A stretch of DNA of 64,000 nucleotides, taken from NCBI GenBank assembly GCA_029549985.1, contig JAKPIB010000017.1:62001-126000 (forward strand). Direction: 5' to 3'. The notes below the pieces were generated by a model. It was not told the origin of the DNA, did no database searches, and saw only the letters and a list, made by a program, of their open reading frames with translations. The DNA is from Bacillota bacterium. Lineage in GTDB: Bacteria; Bacillota; Clostridia; Caldicoprobacterales; DTU083. The position numbers and the translations under genes were made by a program. Every line of letters starts with the position of its first letter. Position 1 is the first letter of the stretch. Positions 54,303 to 64,000 of this stretch are shown here, in pieces.

Positions 54303-56067
54303 ACTGCAATCCTCCCTCCTGGGTCAGGGAATTTATCTGCTCCTGCAGCTCCTGCATTATTTCATCAAGAGTATCAAGCTCTGTCTCGGGTACATACTTG
54401 GCGCGCCCTATGCGCTCCCTGACGGGGAAGCTTATGATGCTGCTGAACTCAGCGCCGGCTTCCAGCGCCCTCTGGGCACCGTGGTGGAACTCCAGTATCA
54501 GCTTGATCATCTTATACTGCTTTTTCATAGAGGTGTATGTATCGACCTCATGGAAGGCATTCTGGTGGAGGTAGTCCTCGCGGATGGATTTTGCTGTCTC
54601 CAGGGTTATCCTGTCCTTCAGTGACAGGGCATCGACACCTACCAGGCGCACGATCTCCTCAAGCTCGGATTCCTCCTGGAGGATCCGCATGGCCTCGAGC
54701 CTGACCTCATCCCAGTCATTTGCCACATTCTGCTCCATCCATTCGCTAAGCCTGTCTGTGTAAAGGGAATAGCTCAGCAGCCAGTTTATCGCAGGGAAAT
54801 GCCTGCGGTATGCCAGGGCCGCATCAAGGCCCCAGAACACCTTTACTATGCGCAGGGTGCTCTGTGTGACCGGCTCGGATATGTCTCCGCCCGGGGGTGA
54901 AACTGCGCCTATCGCCGTGATAGCGCCTTCCCTACCGTCGGACCCCAGGCAGACCACCCTGCCGGCACGCTCATAAAACTCTGCCAGGCGGGAAGCCAGG
55001 TATGCAGGATAGCCCTCTTCGCCGGGCATCTCCTCAAGACGGCCGGACATCTCCCTCAGGGCCTCCGCCCAGCGGGAGGTGGAGTCTGCCATGATAGCGA
55101 CTGAGTAGCCCATGTCCCTGAAATATTCCGCTATCGTAATACCTGTGTAGATAGAGGCTTCACGGGCAGCAACCGGCATGTCCGAGGTGTTGGCTATGAG
55201 GACTGTACGCTTCATCAAAGGCTCCCCGGACTTGGGGTCCTTGAGGACCGGAAACTCCATGAGAACGTCCGTCATCTCATTGCCGCGCTCGCCGCAGCCT
55301 ACATAAACGATGATATCGGCATCGGCCCACTTGGCCAGCTGGTGCTGGACAACGGTTTTGCCGCTTCCAAAGGGTCCGGGCACTGCTGCCACGCCGCCCT
55401 TGGCCACCGGGAAGAAGGTGTCGATGACCCTCTGCCCTGTGAGCATGGGAATATTGGGGGCCAGCTTTTCCTTATAGCGCCTGCCGATACGGACCGGGGT
55501 CTTCTGGAGCATCGTAAGCTCCTTTACTGTACCGTCCTTCAGCTTTACTCTGGCTACAGGCTCAACTACGGTAGCTTCGCCCTGGTATATCCATTCTACG
55601 GTGCCTTCGATCCCGGCGGGCACCATGATCCTGTGCTCGACTATCGTCGTTTCCTGTACGACACCTATTATGTCGCCGGTCGTTACATAGTCGCCGACCT
55701 TGACCCTGGGGACAAAATCCCACTTCTTATTGCGGTCAAGGGCTGGGACCTCGATACCCCTGGGTATGCGGTCGCCGACTGTATCGCGGATCGTCGTCAA
55801 AGGCCTTTGTATGCCGTCATATATCGATTCTATCAGGCCAGGCCCAAGCTCTACGCTGAGCGGAGCCCCGGTCGATTCCACCGGCTCTCCCGGCCCCAGG
55901 CCTGCTGTTTCCTCATAAACCTGGATAGAGGCCCTGTCGCCCCTAAGCTCTATGACTTCACCGATCAGCCGCTTATCACTGACACGGACAACATCGAACA
56001 TCTTAACATCAGCCATGCCCTCCGCTATGACAAGAGGCCCGGATACCTTAACTATTTTTCCTTGCAT
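54295..56067 (-). CDS. atpA: V/A-type ATPase catalytic subunit A
   Basis: 590 residues. Walker [18 protein letters not shown] near residue 232, the V-type insertion region upstream ([14 protein letters not shown]), [13 protein letters not shown] with the catalytic Glu, and [20 protein letters not shown]. Starts [16 protein letters not shown]. It carries out ATP hydrolysis or synthesis at the A-B interface. Eight bases separate it from atpF, and it overlaps atpB. Confidence 0.97.
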   Translation of the reverse strand: MQGKIVKVSGPLVIAEGMADVKMFDVVRVSDKRLIGEVIELRGDRASIQVYEETAGLGPGEPVESTGAPLSVELGPGLIESIYDGIQRPLTTIRDTVGDRIPRGIEVPALDRNKKWDFVPRVKVGDYVTTGDIIGVVQETTIVEHRIMVPAGIEGTVEWIYQGEATVVEPVARVKLKDGTVKELTMLQKTPVRIGRRYKEKLAPNIPMLTGQRVIDTFFPVAKGGVAAVPGPFGSGKTVVQHQLAKWADADIIVYVGCGERGNEMTDVLMEFPVLKDPKSGEPLMKRTVLIANTSDMPVAAREASIYTGITIAEYFRDMGYSVAIMADSTSRWAEALREMSGRLEEMPGEEGYPAYLASRLAEFYERAGRVVCLGSDGREGAITAIGAVSPPGGDISEPVTQSTLRIVKVFWGLDAALAYRRHFPAINWLLSYSLYTDRLSEWMEQNVANDWDEVRLEAMRILQEESELEEIVRLVGVDALSLKDRITLETAKSIREDYLHQNAFHEVDTYTSMKKQYKMIKLILEFHHGAQRALEAGAEFSSIISFPVRERIGRAKYVPETELDTLDEIMQELQEQINSLTQEGGLQYA

Positions 56068-56075
56068 TCGGTCAT

Positions 56076-56405
56076 CTACCCTCTTTCTCCAAATAGTATG
56101 TCAGCACCGATTGCCTTTTCTACGTTTTCCCTGATCCCCTTCATGCCAAGGCCCATACTGCCCTGGTTGCCGGGTATCAGTATGATGGCAGGATAAGGCA
56201 CTGTCTTATACCTTTCAATGGTTTCCCCCAAGTCTTTGGCTATGGCCTCCGTCATGAATATTACAACGTAGTTTTCCTTGGCCAGCCTGTGAACCAACCT
56301 GGCGGCTTGTTCAGGTTCGGTTACCGGAAATATGTCAAGTCCCAGGGTCTTAAAGCCCAGGATCGAATCCCTGTCCCCGATTACTCCTATCTTAGACATA
56401 TACAT
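56076..56405 (-). CDS. atpF: V/A-type ATPase subunit F
   Basis: 109 residues from the ATG at 56405 (AAAGG 7 bases upstream; a GTG at 56408 and an ATG at 56399 are alternatives). Rossmann-like small rotor subunit that binds subunit [38 protein letters not shown]-type core and [16 protein letters not shown]. The start overlaps the end of atpC by about 14 bases. Confidence 0.94.
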   Translation of the reverse strand: MYMSKIGVIGDRDSILGFKTLGLDIFPVTEPEQAARLVHRLAKENYVVIFMTEAIAKDLGETIERYKTVPYPAIILIPGNQGSMGLGMKGIRENVEKAIGADILFGERG

Positions 56406-57387
56406 CACGTAGCCTTTCCCGTATTTTATCCGTCGAAATATTGTTGATCTTGCCTACCATGATCAAGCGCACCAGCTTAATTTCATTTTCCTTGGCCATT
56501 ATGTAGCCTGCAATGGCTTCAAAGCCCAGAGGATCAAAGCTGCGGGATTTTACGAAGTGAAGCAGGAAGTCATCTGCAAGCCTTTCGTAAACCGTAAGGC
56601 TCCCATCCCGTTCAAAGGCCCTGACGCCCAAGGCCACCACCTGGGCATACTCGCTGTCCCGCAAAGCGTAGACCAGCTTGTCCACCGGCTCATCAAGGGC
56701 TTTGATCAGAAGCTCGTCGGCTATGGTGCCGCCCGGGATAAGCATGCTGCTTAAAAAGCCGGCGTCCTCCCCGAGGCCCTTAACCCTGAGCAGCATCTTG
56801 ATATTGATAAGATCCACGCGCTTTTGGAAGAACTCCTGCAAAAAGGCGTTTTTCTTTTTCCTGAGCACATTGAATATATGTTTATAGCCCGCCTTGTCCA
56901 GGGCGACCTCTATGCGGTGGGGGTCGAATCTCTCACCGTATTTCTCATCTATTTCCCTGAGGACTTCACTTACGAAGGGGGGCACATCGCTGTGATCACC
57001 TTTATATACAGCGGCTTTCAGGCTGTCTGAAACGATGCTGCCTGTATCCATCAAGGGCTCATCCCCACCGCCTATGGCGCGGGCTTTCAACAGCACCTTC
57101 AGATTGTGGACGTCGTACTGCAGCCAGAACAAATCGGTCAGCTCCTTGTCGGGAGTGACCTCCTCTATGAAGTCATAAACCTTTCTTAGCTCTGCAGCCA
57201 GCAGCTTTTCATAGTCATGGGCAGATGCCAGCTCCTGTCCGGTACCGTACTCGCTCTCAGCGAGGATCTTCAGTACATCCGCGGGAGTGTCGGCCTCGAT
57301 CATCCGCTCAACCTTGTCGTTGTTCAAAAGCTTGTTTTCAAGCACTCTGATCCTGCCTATTGCATAAGGATAACTGGCCTGCGGCAT
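56392..57387 (-). CDS. atpC: V/A-type ATPase subunit C
   Basis: 331 residues, the funnel-shaped subunit that joins the central stalk to the membrane K ring (homologue of eukaryotic subunit d). Family features: YPYAIGRIRVLENKLLN near the N-terminus, LFWLQYDVHNLKVLLKAR, and the ENEIKLVRLIMVGKINNIS ending. The ATG follows GGGGGTGGAGG. Confidence 0.94.
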   Translation of the reverse strand: MPQASYPYAIGRIRVLENKLLNNDKVERMIEADTPADVLKILAESEYGTGQELASAHDYEKLLAAELRKVYDFIEEVTPDKELTDLFWLQYDVHNLKVLLKARAIGGGDEPLMDTGSIVSDSLKAAVYKGDHSDVPPFVSEVLREIDEKYGERFDPHRIEVALDKAGYKHIFNVLRKKKNAFLQEFFQKRVDLINIKMLLRVKGLGEDAGFLSSMLIPGGTIADELLIKALDEPVDKLVYALRDSEYAQVVALGVRAFERDGSLTVYERLADDFLLHFVKSRSFDPLGFEAIAGYIMAKENEIKLVRLIMVGKINNISTDKIRERLRDVYV

Positions 57388-57398
57388 ACCTCCACCCC

Positions 57399-57995
57399 CT
57401 AAAACAAGATTTCAGCCACCCGGGGCTCTAGTTCTTCCCTGATAAGACGCAGCAAGGCCGGAAAGGTGCTGTTTGTTTCCACTCCGCCCTTTCTGAGGAT
57501 AAATCCACCGGCGGTAAGGCCTGGATCCACGGCCAGCTTTAGCCCGCCCTTTTTGCCCATAGCTGCAAGGCGTGCATTAACATCCGCTAAAAAGTCGTCG
57601 CCCAGCCTGGCGGCATCCCCTTGGGAAAGGACCATCTCTTCGTCGCCGGTCTCTACGGCCTTTATGAGCATATCCTCCAGCATGGTCCGGTATTCCTCGT
57701 CGGGCATGGAGCCGAGGGCTTCCAGACAAGCCTGGAAGGCCTTGTCTATCATGTCCTGCTTGACAGCCAGCACTTTTTTGCGCATGTCAAGCTGGGCTGC
57801 CGATACCATGCGCCTGCTTGTGTCCTGGGCCCTGGCTTCATACTCAGCCCTGATCCTGGCTGCAGCCTCACTGGCCCTGGCTTCAGCTGCTTTTTTTATC
57901 TCTTCTGCTCTTTTTTCAGCATCAGCTATCTTGCTCCGGGCTTCCATCCGGGCGTCCTCAAGGATGCGCTCCTTGATCCTGTTAAGTCCGTTCAT
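57399..57995 (-). CDS. atpE: V/A-type ATPase subunit E (peripheral stalk)
   Basis: 198 residues. The N-terminal half is a charged Ala-rich helix (EARSKIADAEKRAEEIKKA and on) forming a coiled coil with subunit H; the C-terminal half is the globular head-binding domain ending in GGVETNSTFPALLRLIREEL. AAGGGGAG precedes the ATG. It acts as stator. Confidence 0.94.
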   Translation of the reverse strand: MNGLNRIKERILEDARMEARSKIADAEKRAEEIKKAAEARASEAAARIRAEYEARAQDTSRRMVSAAQLDMRKKVLAVKQDMIDKAFQACLEALGSMPDEEYRTMLEDMLIKAVETGDEEMVLSQGDAARLGDDFLADVNARLAAMGKKGGLKLAVDPGLTAGGFILRKGGVETNSTFPALLRLIREELEPRVAEILF

Positions 57996-58007
57996 CAGTA
58001 TCTCCCC

Positions 58008-60431
<2,424 letters not shown>

Positions 60432-60445
<14 letters not shown>

Positions 60446-60758
60446 AGGATTTCACGATCCTTTCCTTGATAAAGGCAACCGCTTCATCCATATGGCCTTG
60501 TGCTGAAGCGACGATCTCCTGGCTAAGCGCGTCATTCTCCCCTTGCAGCCGGCTGATCTCCTCCTCGGCCTTGAGCCTGGCGGCTTCAAGGGCCGCTTCC
60601 CCGTCCTGCTTCGCCTTTTGGATAATAGAAGCTTCCAGTCTTTCAGCTTCAGCGGTAGCCTGCTGGACAAGGGCTCTGGCCTTTTCAGCCGCTTCCTTGC
60701 GGATCTGCTCAGCTTCCTGCTCTGTCGCCCTTATATCACTAACTGCATCTAAAGACAA
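60432..60758 (-). CDS. atpH: V/A-type ATPase subunit H (peripheral stalk)
   Basis: 108 residues, almost entirely a charged Ala/Glu/Lys-rich helix (TEQEAEQIRKEAAEKARAL onward) that pairs with subunit E. The frame is open to 60821, but that would overlap upp. The TTG at 60758 is chosen because AGGGTGG lies about 7 bases upstream and the protein then starts SLDAVSDIRATEQ. Only 31 bases after the upp stop, so upp and the ATPase are probably co-transcribed. Confidence 0.85.
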
Positions 60759-60789
60759 GTCCTCACCACCCTTTTTGCCTGCTTTATAC

Positions 60790-61437
<648 letters not shown>

Positions 61438-61493
61438 TTAGAATACATTTGTTTAGCAGTGCTGCAATCAGTAGTGTTCCCAGACGTGCAGGG

Positions 61494-62198
61494 TCATATG
61501 GCAGGGTATATCGTCCTCACTTCATTTTTACAGCCTATTATGGCCATTTCGGCCATACCTAAAAACAACCCTGTCTCAACGAGACCCGGGATGTCTTTTA
61601 GTAACAGGTCCAGCTCCTTCAGATCATCAGGTATCGATCCAAAGGATATGTCCAGTATAAAGTTGCCGTTTTCTGAAATGACCGGCCCGTCCTTGCGTAC
61701 AGCCATCCGGATATTCGCCTCCCCGCCGAGGGCGGCTATCCTTTTGCGGGCGAGCGACAAAGCCCCGGGCATGACCTCTACCGGCAAGGGAAAACTGGTA
61801 AGCAGCCTTGGCACCAGCTTGGTTTCATCCGCTATGAGGATAAACCGGTCGGCCATGGAAGCTATCACCTTTTCCATGGTGTGGGCAGCTCCCCCGCCCT
61901 TGATCGCATTCAGGCCCGGGTCGATCTCGTCAGCCCCGTCTACGGCTATATCAAGCTTGTCCAAAAAGGAGGCATCGACCAGGGGTATCCCGGCCTGCTG
62001 ACATAAAATACGGGACTGATACGATGTTGCAGTGGCTTTGATTTCGAGCCCCTGCTTCATCCTTCGTCCCAGCTCCTCAATAAAAAAGGCAACTGTGGAG
62101 CCTGTCCCGATCCCCACTGTCATGCCACTGTGGATGAGGTCGGCGGCTTTTATGCCTGTAAGCCTTTTCAGTTCTATATTGCTGGAAACTGATTTCAA
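61494..62198 (-). CDS. rpiA: Ribose-5-phosphate isomerase A
   Basis: 234 residues. Interconverts ribulose 5-phosphate and ribose 5-phosphate, the substrate of Prs. Motifs: GMTVGIGTGSTVAFFIEELG, DGADEIDPGLNAIKGGGAAH (with the catalytic Asp and Lys), and ADETKLVPRL. Starts with TTG at 62198, GGAGGT 7 bases upstream. In Bacillus the unrelated isozyme RpiB lies at this position between ywlE and upp; here RpiA serves. Confidence 0.95.
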   Translation of the reverse strand: MKSVSSNIELKRLTGIKAADLIHSGMTVGIGTGSTVAFFIEELGRRMKQGLEIKATATSYQSRILCQQAGIPLVDASFLDKLDIAVDGADEIDPGLNAIKGGGAAHTMEKVIASMADRFILIADETKLVPRLLTSFPLPVEVMPGALSLARKRIAALGGEANIRMAVRKDGPVISENGNFILDISFGSIPDDLKELDLLLKDIPGLVETGLFLGMAEMAIIGCKNEVRTIYPAI

Positions 62199-62414
62199 CC
62201 CTGGACCTCCATGCCTTCAGCTTGCTTATTCAGCTTTATATTATATACTAAAAGCAAGGGTTAGTCTACAAATTATCCGAATCTTTGTCAGAAAAGGCAG
62301 GCAGGCTTTAAAAAGATATTCAAAAACAAGTTTTATCTGCTATAATAGATGAGTATGCAGGTATGTTCTCTTGTTTGACAATTATGGAACAGGAAGCACA
62401 ACAGGGGGGAACAA

Positions 62415-63569
62415 ATGATAGATATGGCAATAATATTGACGATACTGTCACCTTATCTGACGATAATCCCGGCACTAGGGGTTTTATATTTTGTATGCAT
62501 AAAAAAGGTCCCTGTCTACTCAAATCCGTTGAATACAGGCTTGCTCCTGCTATTTATCTGGGCCCTTGTTTCGGGTATAGCCAATATGTCCCTCTTCTCA
62601 GCCGCAGCTTCCCTGGTGTTGCTGTTTTATTTTTTCATAGCCGCTTACCTGCAGCACGTTTTTACGGATAAGGATGCTATATATGCTTTCTTTCGCAAGG
62701 TATACAAGTATTCCTTGTTCCCGGCCCTTTTGGGGATCGTGGAGAAGCTTGCCTCCTATTTCTTTGACCTGTCATGGATAGCTGCCTTTTACCTGGACGA
62801 GCCGACCAAGTACGTCTACAGGATCTACACCACCTTCGGCAACCCGAATGTCGCCGGCAGCTGGTTTGCGGTGATGATCGTCCTCACCCTGTATTTCTTT
62901 GAACGCGATGATTACCAGCACAAGCTGTACTACATATTCTACCTGACTACCTTTGCGATCGCTTTGGTCTTTACCGGCTCAAGGGGAGCGACTATGGCCC
63001 TGGAGGCAGCCATACTCCTGTATGCCCTTTTGTCCAGGAGCAGGCTCAGCCGGACCGTCATGCTGTCCACGTTTTTCATGATCATCATCCTGGCCTTGTC
63101 CTCACCGGAGATCAACTTTGACCATCCCATGAACAGCCGGGTCAGGATCTGGATGGAATCCCTGAAGATATTCGTGAAAAAGCCCCTGCTCGGCTGGGGA
63201 GTGTTTGGCATCCTGAAGGAAACCAACTGGATACATTCCCACAACATATGGATCTCCCTCATGACCATGTTCGGCACCGTAGGCCTGGCCATATATTTGT
63301 GGATCAAAACCTGTATCTACAGGAACATCATCCTGCTCTACAGGCATAATCCCCATACCGCCGCCCTGCTTGCAGCCATCCAGGTTTTGATGGTCGTACA
63401 CGGCGTGGTAGACTCCATCATGCTAACCCCCCAGGGAGGACTTATGTTCATCGCAAGCTGCGCCATAACCATCAGCCTGACCCGGCGCTATGAGCCCTAT
63501 CCCCAGCTGGAGCTCGCTCAAGGCTGGGCCAGGCTTAAATCCAATTTTACATCAGGTATGAATGCATAG
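62415..63569 (+). CDS. O-antigen ligase-like (Wzy/WaaL fold) membrane protein
   Basis: 384 residues with about ten membrane helices. The TTFGNPNVAGSWFAVMIVL and FTGSRGATMALEAA segments and the large loop with LLGWGVFGILKETNWIHSHNIW (the conserved His region) are typical of the O-antigen ligase/polymerase family. In a Gram-positive it may ligate or polymerise a surface polysaccharide or wall glycopolymer. AGGGGGG precedes the ATG. It is isolated on the plus strand among minus-strand genes, and no glycan cluster is visible. Confidence 0.82.
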   Translation: MIDMAIILTILSPYLTIIPALGVLYFVCIKKVPVYSNPLNTGLLLLFIWALVSGIANMSLFSAAASLVLLFYFFIAAYLQHVFTDKDAIYAFFRKVYKYSLFPALLGIVEKLASYFFDLSWIAAFYLDEPTKYVYRIYTTFGNPNVAGSWFAVMIVLTLYFFERDDYQHKLYYIFYLTTFAIALVFTGSRGATMALEAAILLYALLSRSRLSRTVMLSTFFMIIILALSSPEINFDHPMNSRVRIWMESLKIFVKKPLLGWGVFGILKETNWIHSHNIWISLMTMFGTVGLAIYLWIKTCIYRNIILLYRHNPHTAALLAAIQVLMVVHGVVDSIMLTPQGGLMFIASCAITISLTRRYEPYPQLELAQGWARLKSNFTSGMNA

Positions 63570-63583
63570 TATCCTGAATCATC

Positions 63584-63622
63584 AAAAAAGCCCCGGGCTC
63601 ACGGATCGTGAGCCCGGGGCTT
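63584..63622 (-). terminator. Strong terminator of ywlE
   Basis: AAGCCCCGGGCTCACG pairs perfectly over 16 bp with CGTGAGCCCGGGGCTT around a GAT loop. The T-run (TTTTTT) is on the minus-strand side, so it ends the ywlE transcript; it may also block the convergent ligase-like gene. Confidence 0.88.
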
Positions 63623-63691
63623 GCTATATCGGCCTGTTTCTCGCAAATCTATATCATTTCCCCGTTTGGGGTCATTTTTGTATCCATCGTC

Positions 63692-64000
63692 CTATCTTTG
63701 GCCGTCCGCTTCTTCACCCAGCTTGCTGACCAATATCCCAAGGGCCTGCTCGATTTCTGAAAGGCAGCTTTCATAATCTGCCTCGGAGCCGCCGTAGGGG
63801 TCTTTGATATCCATACCCTCCAGGCCGGCATACTCCCTGAGGGTATAGATCTTGCTCCAGACAGAAGGCTCGGCAGCCTGTATCGCGATTTTATGGCCTT
63901 CGGTCATGGTCAGCACAAGGTCTGCCTTCTTCAGCATATCCTGATCAAGGCGCCTGGCTATGTGGCCGGACAGATCTATGCCCCTTTTCTGCATCACCCG
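63692..64000 (-). CDS. ywlE: Low-molecular-weight phosphatase YwlE-type (5' end outside window)
   Basis: The visible 102 codons are the C-terminal two thirds of a low-molecular-weight protein phosphatase: KRGIDLSGHIARRLDQDML, ADLVLTMTEGHKIAI, and DIKDPYGGSEADYESCL with the catalytic acid Asp in DPYGG. The active-site CxxxxxR loop lies upstream of the window edge. In Bacillus ywlE (protein-arginine phosphatase) is a near neighbour of rpiB, glyA, upp and the ATPase, which supports the assignment over a generic tyrosine phosphatase. Confidence 0.85.
   Translation of the reverse strand, partial: RVMQKRGIDLSGHIARRLDQDMLKKADLVLTMTEGHKIAIQAAEPSVWSKIYTLREYAGLEGMDIKDPYGGSEADYESCLSEIEQALGILVSKLGEEADGQR

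Overview
The window comes from an anaerobic, spore-forming member of the Firmicutes, most likely class Clostridia. The evidence is the sporulation genes spoVG, spoIIID, spoIIQ and spoIID, the Gram-positive gene order, a Na+-type V/A-ATPase, rubrerythrin and a radical-SAM aminomutase. By eye the coding DNA is near half G+C. I could not name a genus from the sequence.

Left block (1-13956). Two gene groups that Bacillus subtilis keeps far apart meet here. The first, read leftward, is purR - spoVG - prs - pth - small membrane protein - mfd (mfd runs off the left edge). Here glmU, yabJ and ctc are missing, and the membrane protein sits where fin normally lies. The second is ywmB - murA - spoIID - spoIIQ (M23 peptidase) - spoIIID - mbl, a cell-wall and sporulation cluster. 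murC follows, divergent from ywmB. Several of these units have readable promoters or terminators, including a sigma-H-like promoter for spoVG.

Middle (14000-36900). This is an accessory mosaic. It holds an RND exporter with a coiled-coil insertion, co-transcribed with its TetR regulator behind a palindromic operator; rubrerythrin; an SDR oxidoreductase; a decayed GyrI-like gene; an ammonium channel fused to a PII domain behind an attenuator-like leader; a nucleotidyltransferase; a creatininase-family hydrolase; tRNA-Val(CAC); speD-speE; and a glycosyltransferase fused to an acyltransferase. A textbook cyclic-di-AMP riboswitch then precedes an aminomutase whose substrate residues match glutamate 2,3-aminomutase, which makes the osmolyte beta-glutamate. 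An orphan fused MalF-MalG-like permease follows it in the same operon. Next come a flavodoxin remnant abutting an AT-rich island with one small gene, a DUF362 protein, a small Cys-rich protein, and an XRE-TPR regulator with a methyltransferase.

Right block (37000-64000). A MarR-controlled heterodimeric ABC exporter is followed by tRNA-Ala(CGC), an orphan PstS-like protein with a membrane partner, and a complete Opp-type importer operon (oppA-B-C-D-F) with palindromic sites upstream. A ferritin-like/VIT1 fusion protein and a toroid-like protein of unknown function come next. The V/A-type ATPase operon (H-I-K-E-C-F-A-B-D) lies directly downstream of upp and rpiA. Subunit K keeps all five Na+ ligands known from Enterococcus hirae. 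The window closes with an O-antigen-ligase-like membrane protein and a partial ywlE-type phosphatase. In B. subtilis the F-type ATPase occupies the slot between upp and ywmB-murA. Here a V/A-ATPase sits beside upp, and the ywmB-murA group lies 40 kb away.
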